From Callipepla californica brunnescens (Eukaryota > Chordata > Aves > Galliformes > Odontophoridae): 64,000 nt of DNA. Below, piece after piece: positions 47,401-55,000 of the stretch; the first letter of the stretch is position 1; every line of letters begins with the position of its first letter. The stretch spans positions 27,439,105-27,503,104 of the forward strand of contig JALIRH010000006.1 of NCBI GenBank assembly GCA_023055505.1, given 5' to 3'. A program made the translations under genes and the position numbers. The notes beneath the pieces are model-generated. The model saw only the letters and a program-made list of their open reading frames with translations. It made no database searches and was not told where the DNA came from.

Positions 47401-48414
47401 TATGGGGAAACAATCCTTGCCCCGGTGAGGTATGGGAAGATGAGGGAGGGACCAGATGATTTCCGTGCTTAACGCAGGGGCATGCATTTACTCACAGATG
47501 TACAAACTGAGCAGCCTGCAGAGGCCACGTTGAGCTCATAGACAGTGACCAGTACCTCCTGGCTCCCCACAGCTCACAGTGGCAGGCAAGGAGTGGAAGC
47601 TATGGAGGCCTGGGCCAGAAGCGAGCTCACACGAGGATCACAAAAACGCAGATAGACTGCACCAACCTCCCCTTTGCAGCACCATGAGGGCGTTTAGGGG
47701 CCCCCTACACGCTGGGGGACCTGAGGTCCCGAGCTGCATCGCAGCCTCACGCAGCCAGCGGGCTGGGATCAGAGCTCGCTTTGCTCACTGGGTCACACCT
47801 GCGAACGTTCCGCTGCCTGCAACAGACCCACTGCGTTCACGTGGTGCAGCAAGGACTCAAAAACAAAAAAGGCAGAGCTCTACTAGACAGATACAGGCAC
47901 GACTTCAAAAGTTGCGCTCCCAGCCGCTCAGATTCCCCCCTCTAAGGCTCTGCCCCTCGTTACACAAAGGACGAGCGTTTACCAGGGACGCCACAAAGCC
48001 CACGGCCACACCGCCGCCTCCGCGCCCCAACGCGGCTCGGTTCAAGCGCGGCGCCGGGCCGCCCTGGGGGAGGAGCCGGGGTAGGGCTCGGGGGCACCGC
48101 GCCACGTGGAGGGGCCGCGCCTCGGGGCCTGTTCTGGCGGAGCGCGGCGGGCACCCCTCCGGTCCCGGGGAACAAAGGCCGCCGGCGAGGCGGGAAGAGC
48201 CCCTCCCCGCTCGCACGCCGCGGACTGCGAGGGCGCTCACCTTGCCGCGGCTCGCCGCCGACCGCGTCACCGGGCCCGCCGCCGCCGCTCGCCCCCGCCT
48301 CGCCGGGCCCGCCGCCGCCCGCTTCGGGCGCGCCGCCGCCCGCCTCGCCGAGCCCGCCGCCGCCGCCGCTCGTCCCCGGCCGGCCGGCCGGCCCCGCCGC
48401 CGTCGCCGCACCAT
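29406..48414 (-). CDS. CDCA7L: CDCA7L, cell division cycle associated 7-like (nuclear zinc-domain protein)
   Basis: A nuclear protein related to CDCA7, known as a Myc partner and a binder of LEDGF/p75. My model joins 48241-48414, 38759-38899, 37968-38327, 36768-36842, 34682-34867, 33237-33368, 32247-32396, 30046-30182 and 29406-29436, all on the minus strand. It gives about 461 residues against about 454 in human. In order it shows an Arg/Ala-rich N-terminus (1-58, least certain), an acidic SETDAFEGF motif (81-89), an acidic and basic region with [11 protein letters not shown], a Ser/Glu-rich stretch, [13 protein letters not shown], and the C-terminal zf-4CXXC_R1 domain with CXXC pairs near 360, 387, 410 and 419. 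The paralogue CDCA7 is excluded mainly by the [17 protein letters not shown] end and by DNAH11 synteny. Exon 2 of mammals is absent from the model; see the ghost exon entry. Confidence 0.9.
30046..30182 (-). CDS. CDCA7L: CDCA7L exon, second half of zinc domain
   Basis: It reads [20 protein letters not shown], then [20 protein letters not shown], then KEYLE. It carries the CPPC and CSYC pairs and the C-terminal helix region. The acceptor is TTGCAG, the donor GTGAGG and the exit phase 2. It is nearly identical to the mammalian sequence, which shows strong constraint in contrast to the neighbouring DNAH11 remnants. Confidence 0.96.
30480..31112 (+). repeat. CR1 LINE fragment, endonuclease region
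   Basis: Broken translation follows the CR1 ORF2 endonuclease part ([10 protein letters not shown], then [20 protein letters not shown], then VDEAFLLQL). Plus orientation, with many stops. It lies in a CDCA7L intron. Confidence 0.8.
31118..31800 (-). repeat. CR1 LINE 3' fragment
   Basis: It starts with ACAGAATCATCAAGATTAGA, the reverse complement of a CR1 end. It continues back through the 3' UTR into a [17 protein letters not shown] coding piece near 31.7 kb. It is head-on to the neighbouring plus-strand CR1. Confidence 0.88.
32247..32396 (-). CDS. CDCA7L: CDCA7L exon, first half of zinc domain
   Basis: The 50 codons read [20 protein letters not shown], then [20 protein letters not shown], then [10 protein letters not shown]. 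It carries the CHQC and CGPC pairs. In CDCA7 this domain binds DNA and works with the HELLS remodeller. By homology the CDCA7L domain is expected to contact chromatin, but the exact target is less certain. The donor is GTAAGT. Confidence 0.96.
33237..33368 (-). CDS. CDCA7L: CDCA7L exon ([13 protein letters not shown])
   Basis: The 44 codons run from a basic [12 protein letters not shown] stretch (a possible nuclear localisation signal) into [20 protein letters not shown] and DKIYDKVL. The latter is a conserved family block just before the zinc domain. The acceptor is TTTAGCAG and the donor GTAAGT, phase 0 on both sides. Confidence 0.96.
34682..34867 (-). CDS. CDCA7L: CDCA7L exon ([12 protein letters not shown])
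   Basis: The 62 codons include [40 protein letters not shown] and [16 protein letters not shown], matching the mammalian [39 protein letters not shown]. The 3' part is more divergent. The donor is GTATTT, a weak site. Confidence 0.93.
35358..35872 (+). repeat. CR1 LINE 3' fragment, copy A
   Basis: A typical CR1 3' segment (GGTTTGGAGAATATGCCCTA, GGATGTGTTTAAAAACCGTT) ending TGACTCTGTGATTTTATG. Closely related to copy B at 44155-44706, sharing unusual details such as TTCCAATAGCTGAAAGGTGC. It lies in a CDCA7L intron, antisense to the gene. Confidence 0.92.
36768..36842 (-). CDS. CDCA7L: CDCA7L exon ([17 protein letters not shown])
   Basis: The 25 codons read [20 protein letters not shown], then ASTPS, nearly identical to the mammalian [20 protein letters not shown]. 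The acceptor is TTTCAG and the donor GTAAGA, phase 0 on both sides. Confidence 0.95.
37968..38327 (-). CDS. CDCA7L: CDCA7L exon (GLRVAFQFP and Ser/Glu-rich region)
   Basis: The largest exon, 120 codons. It begins [15 protein letters not shown], then has an acidic [11 protein letters not shown] run and [19 protein letters not shown], the family's conserved basic motif. A variable segment follows, then [20 protein letters not shown] and [13 protein letters not shown]. The donor is GTAAGT. The charged, low-complexity middle suggests a disordered region. Confidence 0.95.
38720..38737. repeat. A-run
   Basis: Eighteen consecutive A on the plus strand, 21 bases inside the intron from the donor of the 38759-38899 exon. 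Likely length-variable. Confidence 0.8.
38759..38899 (-). CDS. CDCA7L: CDCA7L exon with LEDGF-binding-type motif
   Basis: The 47 codons read [20 protein letters not shown], then [20 protein letters not shown], then KAVPGKA. The SETDAFEGF segment keeps the acidic and F-x-G-F pattern of the second LEDGF/p75-binding motif known in the human protein (SETEDFAGF). The acceptor is TTTTTGCAG and the donor GTATGT. There is no methionine codon, so translation must begin upstream for this motif to be made. Confidence 0.93.
39000..41240. other. CDCA7L intron, no exon recognised
   Basis: Searched on the minus strand for an intact exon 2. A donor-flanked open piece at 40076-40137 ([20 protein letters not shown]) and a plus-strand piece at about 40780-40872 ([19 protein letters not shown]) have no recognisable source. 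Neither has a convincing acceptor. Confidence 0.35.
41250..41435 (+). repeat. CR1 LINE 3' fragment
   Basis: Contains GAGAGGTGGTGGATGCCCCA and AAAGGTCTCTTCCAACTCAG and ends TGATTCCAT. Plus orientation, in a CDCA7L intron. Confidence 0.88.
41480..42355 (+). repeat. CR1 LINE fragment, endonuclease and later ORF2 pieces, internally deleted
   Basis: Broken frames give [23 protein letters not shown] and [19 protein letters not shown] pieces, then CR1 text from further downstream (GCCCCACAGGAAGGCATCTT near 42304). Plus orientation. The join of distant parts shows an internal deletion. Confidence 0.75.
42356..43499. other. CDCA7L intron, no feature seen
   Basis: No exon or recognisable repeat between the CR1 piece and the ghost exon 2. 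Confidence 0.4.
43500..43652 (-). pseudogene. CDCA7L: ghost of CDCA7L exon 2 (first LEDGF-binding motif), disabled
   Basis: On the minus strand, exactly where exon 2 should lie, the sequence keeps CAGATACC (for QIP), an AAGAAACTG piece (for KEV) and a clear [15 protein letters not shown]. The human protein has SDDEEFVGFRDDVPM there. A TGA follows at once. After a frame change AGCTATGGTAGTTTTGG aligns with the codons for SCDSF. Deletions before the motif and the stop make it unusable as coding sequence. No intact second copy was found between exon 1 and 38.9 kb. Confidence 0.65.
44155..44706 (+). repeat. CR1 LINE 3' fragment, copy B
   Basis: Begins with [25 protein letters not shown] text (CTCAGCATTGGTGAGGCCTC) and runs through the same 3' region as copy A, ending CTTTTCCAACCTGAGTATG. 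A GAGCGA duplication near 44411 distinguishes it from copy A. Confidence 0.9.
44707..47899. other. CDCA7L first intron, no exon recognised
   Basis: Open frames such as 44906-45402 (minus) and 46082-46480 (plus) show no similarity and no constraint visible to me. A possible mini-exon on the minus strand at 47494-47513 has an acceptor and a donor, but its 20 bases cannot be tied to any CDCA7L sequence. Confidence 0.35.
48103..48108. promoter_or_regulatory. canonical E-box CACGTG
   Basis: CACGTG sits in the CpG island just inside intron 1, with a second at 47838-47843. CDCA7-family genes are reported Myc targets, so Myc/Max binding is plausible. The site itself is only a six-base match. Confidence 0.35.
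48241..48414 (-). CDS. CDCA7L: CDCA7L probable first coding exon
   Basis: The only ATG on the minus strand of the GC-rich block (48412-48414) has a good context (GCG before, G after). It opens a 58-codon frame, [15 protein letters not shown]...[10 protein letters not shown], that runs straight into a consensus donor GGCAAG/GTGAGC in phase 0, as the next exon requires. The peptide is almost entirely Arg, Ala, Gly and Pro and has no counterpart in mammals, where the start is MELATRYQ. Its last residues (ASRGK) may correspond to that old exon end. A different start or first exon is possible. Confidence 0.5.
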
Positions 48415-48455
48415 CGCGCCAGGAGCCGCCGCGGGGAGCGGAGCGGAGCGGAGGA

Positions 48456-48471
48456 GGGAGGGAAGGGAGGG
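48456..48471 (+). promoter_or_regulatory. G-quadruplex-type motif upstream of CDCA7L start
   Basis: GGGAGGGAAGGGAGGG fits the four-run G3 pattern with loops of one or two bases. It lies about 45 bases upstream of the presumed ATG. The G-rich strand is the one not shared with the mRNA. Confidence 0.6.
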
Positions 48472-48737
48472 AGGAGCGCGGGGGGCACCGCCGGCAGCGC
48501 GAGCAGCGGGAGGCGGACGGGCGGCGGCGGGGAGGAGCCGGCCCGCGGCGGCGGGAAAGGCGGGGGTGGGCCCGGTGCAGAGGGGCGGCTCGCGGGGCCG
48601 CCCTCTCCTCAGCCCTGATGCTGCGGGGCGGGGATGTGTGCTGTGGTTTCGCCAAGTGCCCCGCGCACTATAAGCACCCCCAAGGTTCCTAAGTCACGCA
48701 CTCATAACTTACAGGCGTTATACATGTGCAAAGCTCG

Positions 48738-48960
48738 TAGAATCGCTAAGGCTGGAAAAGACCTCTGAGATAATCCAGTCCTACCACCAGGCCATCCCCA
48801 CCGTGCCCACTGACCGTGTCCCTCAGTGCCACATCTACGGTTTCTTGAGCTCCTCCAGGGACGGCGATCCCATCACCTCCCTGGGCATCCTGTGCCAGCG
48901 CATCACCACTCCTTCTGAGAAGATATTTTTTTCTAATATCCAACCTGAAAAGATGAAACT
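48738..48960 (-). repeat. CR1 LINE 3' fragment next to the CDCA7L promoter
   Basis: Begins TAGAATCGCTAAGGCTGGAA on the plus strand, the reverse of a CR1 end. It continues with CCATCCCCACCGTGCCCACT and TCTAATATCCAACCT. It lies less than 350 bases upstream of the presumed start codon region. Confidence 0.9.
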
Positions 48961-51870
48961 GTGAGGCAGAGCTGTTTTCTTCCAATGGCGAGTCAGCAGT
49001 TCAAATGACGAATGTCCTGAAGGGTGGCATACAGTCAGATCAGAGGCTGCTCTGTAGTCCGGCTGAAATAAACCCACGATAATTGTCATTAGAACTTTGC
49101 ACTGATAAAACTGAACCATATGAACCAACTGCACTCCCCCATAGCTTGCAGTCCAACCCAGTGGTGAATTACCACACTAAAAACAAGTTTGGCCATTTTG
49201 ATTATTTTAATACTTTCTGACCGTCAAAGAATTACATTCAACACTGTGGGTCACAGCTTCAAAATACACTGTGCTGTTTATCTACTATCGTGGGTTCCCA
49301 ATCCTGATAGAGGATTTTAAATACTGTACTGTAAATCCTGACTTACAGTAGAAGTCAGATAAAAATAATTTTCTCTTGGGAAAGTTGAAGGACGGATGAG
49401 AAACTGCTCCACTCTGAGCAGTCAGATATGTGGAGGAAGAACTCCTCTGTGCAATATCTGATGCTCAAGGTGGACTTCCCGCTGAAGTATCTCCAAGCCT
49501 TTACATTCTGGGGGAGGGGAGGGTATTTGTTAGCAATGAATGTGAAGAAAGTAGTTACAAGCACACTAAGACCTGTTAGCCAAAGCAGGCCATTTAAATG
49601 CTGGTATGCTTTGCAATATCCACTACAGAGGCACCTGCAGTTGCCACTCAGACTGCAGAAATCAGGAGCTTTGTGGATGAGGTGGGGAGGAGTGGGTTCA
49701 GTAGCAGACGAAATGAGGGAATTATGTATAATATCTGCAAAACTGAAATGCAGACTTTTTAAAATACAAAAGAAAAAAGTCTCTCGTGCAGTATGGAGCT
49801 CACACATTCCCAAATAGACGTGTTTTATGTATTCAGTTGCTGACCCTGAATTCAGTTCTTTCGCTTGTCTCCAACAGTCTACATTATGAAGCACTTCATT
49901 TGTTAAAAGCTGTCAAGATGCTACCTTGCACTGTGAACAGCGGATTGGAAATGATTGTGTTGACTGTCCTGTCCTAAATCAGAGTGAATAAAATTACATT
50001 CTGTTACAAAAGAGATGTGCAGCTATTATGCTGTTACAAATACATTATGAATTGCCTGGTAAGATCTTGTGCTATTTTATGCAATTTGTTGCTTTGTTTC
50101 TCTTTTTCTGTTAACTTTCCACTTCATTTTATACTTGCACAACCATTCACAGCATTTTCCAGCCAGCTAGTGCTCTTTATTCTCTTCTTTTAGAAGTGAG
50201 GTTTCAAAAATTCTCTTAGTTTAATTTGTCTTCAGCTGTACCTCACTTAGTAGTGTGCATTTTCTGTTACTGAATTTCTGCCCATTTTCTTTACCTCTTT
50301 TCACATTACTTCAAAGTTTGTCTTTCTAACCCCAATAGCTTTCATGTTATTGCCCTGCCAGTGGAATCTCATCAGCTGCTCAGATGAGGTTCAGCCAGAT
50401 TCCAGGTACGCTTCAACTTCAGCCTTAATATATTAAGCCTGAATTATTTCACAACGACTGGGTCCAGAATAGCTTGTGACCTTGCTCATCATCCTGTGAG
50501 AGTGTTGCTGATAATGCCTCAGTCCAGGACTTGGGACTCGTAACCTGGATAATGAAACTCATAACAATAAGTTCTATTTCAGTGAGACCATTACAACCAG
50601 ACTATAACTTTCCAAACAGAACAAATGTGGATGAAGGAATTACTAGCTGCTCTACCTATGCATCTGGAATAGCACATCTATCAGTTTACATCAACTGCCT
50701 CGCTACCGTGCTGATGCACAGTAAAATTACAGGACAGGACTGCCATTTTTCCAAAGTGGCCTTGTAAATGAAGAATTTGTTTGCTGATAGTTTTAAATGA
50801 AAGGGTACCATTCTGGGTTATAATTCTGGACTTTCATGCTGTAAATTCACCAAGCTGGATGAAAGCAAAAACTCGATCATGACTCCTGAACTTTGTTTTC
50901 ACTGCTCCCTCCAACAGCTCTAATTTGGGGGCCATTGTAGTCACGACTGGGGGTTTTGCTCCTATCTTCCTGCCACCACATTTCCCCGACCTGTCAAGTA
51001 TTTTAAGTAGCACGCACTTTCCCACACTTCTCAATGAATGCTGACATACCTAACTTAAAAGGATTACTTTCTGCTGAGAGGAATTGTAATCCTCTTTTCC
51101 TGCTCTGCAAATCCTCTAGTAAGTGAAAAAGAAAGGCCAAGATCTGTTCTGCTGTGCAGGGCAAATCACCATCTCAGAAGGTATAGAAGAGAACAACAAA
51201 TCTAAGATTTACTTGTGGTCACGCTTGTCCAGGAGCTGTGTGCCTATGTATTAACTCATTGGCACCTTTCATCACTATTTTTGGTGCTTTGATATTTTCT
51301 GTCTTAGTTTCTAATAGCTATATGAATGCATGCACAGTTGCTGTGTGAATGGCGTTCGGGACAAAACAAGTCTCTCGGAGGTGTCTACAAAGAACTATAG
51401 ATGCTGAATTGCCTTAATACAAACACAGTTTTTAGTAAGTTGCATTCTCTTGGCAAACCACAGAAGCAAACTTTTAACTCACGTACAAAAATCAGTAGTT
51501 TTCCAAACCACTTAATATCAGCTTGAAGAGTGTTTTCAAAAGCCTACATGGAAGATGCTGGTGGAGGTGAAGGCTTGTAATCTGAGAGAAGCTAATGCAG
51601 GAACATGAGCACAAACGTTCCTCCTACTTTGATTTCTCCTTACCCATCTCAAAACATTTCCTCACACCTATAGTGGTTGTTTAACAAATTGGTTTGTTAC
51701 CTCCTCTTCACAGGAGGTATTGTCCTTTTCATCAAATTACTGCTACAGTAAAAAAAAAAAATTATTCTCCAAGTTTCAGGAATAATCCTTAGCGTTCTTG
51801 TCTTGATCTAAATCTACAAGTCTCACTCAGGTGAAGGTAAGCAGTCAGTGTATTAGCCCTTGGTAGTAGT
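48961..51870. other. gene-free stretch
   Basis: The longest frame, 49355-49894 on the minus strand (179 codons), has one hydrophobic stretch but no recognisable domain, and its other strand is open too. Its length is about what chance allows in 64 kb. Confidence 0.35.
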
Positions 51871-52078
51871 TGTTGTATTAGGCGACTGCCGAGATGACAG
51901 GAATAGGCACAAGGTGGCTTCGGATGTAACGCAATAGGCCTCCCCTGCTCTGATTGGTGTTATGCATACCCACTAAGCTGGCTTGTGGGTGTAGATGAAG
52001 CACATAAGATATATAAGCAGGTTGCACCAGCTAATAAATGCCATTTTCTTCTGCTCACCAAATTGGTGCGAATGCGCA
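51871..52078 (+). mobile_element. solo or truncated retroviral LTR, avian alpharetrovirus/EAV type
   Basis: It starts TG (TGTTGTATTAGGCGACTGCC) and ends CA. In order it has an inverted CCAAT box (ATTGG, about 51953), a TATA box TATATAA (52010-52016) and a polyadenylation signal AATAAA (52033-52038), the spacing expected of U3-R-U5 in avian retroviruses. No primer-binding site, gag, pol or env follows. No clear 6-base target duplication is seen, so the ends may be eroded. Confidence 0.72.
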
Positions 52079-55000
52079 GTTACTTGGTCCTGGCCTGCTC
52101 AAGGTCACTGTTGTAGATATGAATCTCTACAGTAGTATTACTTTACTGATCCAAAAATTACTTGTTGATGTTGGGTGTGTTGTGTTTTTAATAATTTTTG
52201 TCTGTATTTCAACCCACCCTGACTGATGGCTTCTCCCAAACTGCCCATGGCAGAGTTGTGTTAGTAATAGCTAATTCCTCCTTGGTGAGTTCTGCAACAT
52301 CAGCAGAGCTGCTCATTTCAGCTGGATATGGGAAATGCCCTTCTCTACCCTACGTTTGCAGCTATTCATCTGGGACAAATGAGCCTTATTGTTTGAGAGA
52401 AATGAACTTTGGATTTTCTCTTCAGAGGAAGTGTTGTTTTCTATGGTGTGAGCTGGGATCATCTGACCTTTCCCCTCCTCCTTTCCATAGACTAAAAAAA
52501 GGCCGGGGACATACGGCAACGTCCCATTCCACCCACATTCTCTAGGGAGTTCTCTTCCTAATTCTTTCACCTATGATCTTTCATCCTTCTAACTTCTTTT
52601 GGAGGCTGATTTCTCAGTTCTGTAAATCCTGCTGGAGATCGCTGTTATTGGCAAACTTCAGATTAATCGAAGTTTGCCTGACATAGATTTCCTTCCAGAA
52701 TCTGCTCTGTCAACTATCAGTCCACTTTAATATTTGAAACCGGGAGAGCGATCCGCTCTGACTTCTTACACCCATTAAAGTCTTTGTGTCAGTGCTTTTC
52801 TCTCATATGAATGGTGGCCATCACTTGGGATGCTTCAAGCTGTTATTTTTATTACCTTTGGCAAACTCAGTTATACTTTCAAATATGAATCAATTTTTGA
52901 ATTTTGAAAATAATTCTGCCACCTGGCAATTGAGAGGCCTCTCAACATAAATGCTTCTTGACTCAATGAGTTTTTCTCTTCAGCTTCTGGATCTTGTTTG
53001 GATATCACCTGCACGATTCAACCAGTAAGTAGAAAGCACAGGCAATTACAACTTGTTTCATTTAGATGCAGTAAATGAATGTAGGAATTTCTTTGGTACA
53101 TTCCCATTTACCTATGATGCACTTGGAGACCTGTTTCTGTAATAAATTAGGAAGAAAGAAAAAGGAAGAAAATGGACTACTTTATTCTGCACAGCACAGC
53201 TCATCCATTCCATCTAGTTGTCTGCTCAAAACTAGAGTTCATTTCCTATCTTGTATCTTCCATTCAGGCCATGTGTCCTAACTGCTTTCTGCATTGGAAA
53301 CCAATTGAGGTCTTGGTCCTGTGTTTGTGCTGACACTCCTGGGAAAACCTCTCTTCTTTCCTCAGAGATAATTTTTACACTGGCATTTCATACAGCCGAC
53401 ATCATGGCAGGTAGTCTCTATTATGTTAGCTCATTTAATCCCTAAAAGGCTCGCTCACGTCTTTTACATACTATGCCTAGAATCACAGTGGACCAATCAG
53501 CTTCAGCCCTTATTGGACACACTCATATTTTTCAGCATCACATTACTGCTGAGAATACAGTGAAAGGATAAAGGAAGGATTTTTTTATTATTATTTATTT
53601 ATTTTGCTGTCCAGGCTGTTTACATTTCAGCTGAAGGAGACAGTTTTTCTATTCTGGAATCTGCCCCTTTCCTTCTTCTGTCTCTCTCTCTCCTGGAGGT
53701 CACATAGGAAAATGAAAGCAGTAGTGTAAAATTGTACTGCACACTAAATAATATATAACAAGCAGGTATATCATCCACATCTGAAGTTACAAGGGTAGAA
53801 GATGCAAAGACAAAGAGTAATGCATGTTTGAGGTAAAATTTTTGTGTTCACATGACACAGAGTGCTGTACCATCTGGATTCCCCCCAAAATCCAAATGAA
53901 GTAATGTCATTTTGCTTTTCAGAGCCACTAAACTGAATGTGGAGATTAATTTATCACCAGGAAGCACTAAGCACACCATTCACTAAATCTATGCGGCAAA
54001 AAGGAAAAGGATCAAAGATAGCACAGGGGGAGGATTGGACAAAATAGAAATCAAAGCTGGAAAATCAGGACATGGAAGCACACATCCCAGAGGTGGAGAG
54101 AAGTGGGAGATGAAAACACAGAAGCAAAGCATAGGCTCCTGTTGCTTTTGTCTCTTCTGCTCTCTAGCAGCTAAGGTGACACATCTCTTGAACATCTAAA
54201 AGGATTTAAGCCTGTTCCAGATTGCACCAAGGCCTTCCTTCATGCAGCAGCCAGCTGAAAACTTGCACTGAAGGGTGCCTGCCTTCAGAGAGGACTGTGT
54301 GACATGAGCACACCCTTACCCACTCTCCTTCCCCTGCCAAATGGGGAGAAGTATAACCATGGTCAGTGTGCTGGCCATTCTGCTATGTGTTACTGTCCCA
54401 GGTCTCCAGTTGCTTAGGGTACACATTGCTTCTGCCCATTTATGTGCTTTATTTTCTGGTCTACTCCTCAATAATTTTAATAATAATAAAGATAATTTTA
54501 TCAATGGCTCACATTGAATTCTAGCAACTGGAACTAAATTGACTGCATGCGGTAGTAAGAAACATTGGCTTACACCCAGCTTCTATAATTTAGAGCACAG
54601 AAATTGTGCTTGTGCTAGTGCACCTTCTCCTCCTACATCTGTTTTGTGAGAACAGCCTTGTTTCTCTACTTCTGATTGTAGACTGCATTCTCAAGGTGCC
54701 TGCACAGCAGGCTGGCTCCAGCCTCTTAAAGCAGCATAGTCGACACTTTGTCTCTCACAGGTTGCCAGGATCGTCGAGTAACATTCTGCCAGCACCACAC
54801 ATCTGCTCAGGGCATCATAAAACTTTAACTGGATGTCTGCAATTCAAGCTGCTCAACAAGCCCCAATGAATCAAATGTTAAAAAACAAACAAAAAAACCT
54901 ATCAGCACGCAAAAAAGCTGTATCTCAAGTATTACTTCATGGCTCTTTGAAGCTGCCAATGGGTAAGTGTCCATAAACCTCTCACAACCTTCCACCTGTG

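Larger units (their letters stand above)
47900..48660. promoter_or_regulatory. CpG-island promoter of CDCA7L
   Basis: About 760 bases very rich in GC and CpG, against the AT-rich rest of the window. It contains GGGCGG boxes (about 48582 and 48624), (CCGG)n at about 48376-48393 and GGAGC repeats at 48434-48452, and it spans the exon 1 donor. No TATA box is apparent at the likely start. It is a housekeeping-type promoter driving the minus strand; any divergent plus-strand transcript is unproven. Confidence 0.85.

Noticed and set aside
47494..47513. 20-base minus-strand mini-exon between CAG and GTGAGT
   Set aside because: The length would break the reading frame between phase-0 neighbours, and nothing ties it to CDCA7L.
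47579..48673. 364-codon plus-strand open frame across the CpG island
   Set aside because: Its length comes from GC-rich sequence with few stop triplets. Three overlapping frames on both strands are equally open, and the peptide is low-complexity with no domain. The true exon here is the minus-strand one ending in a consensus donor.
49355..49894. 179-codon minus-strand open frame with a hydrophobic stretch
   Set aside because: No recognisable domain, no splice or promoter context, and the opposite strand has a 129-codon frame. A frame this long is expected about once by chance in 64 kb.
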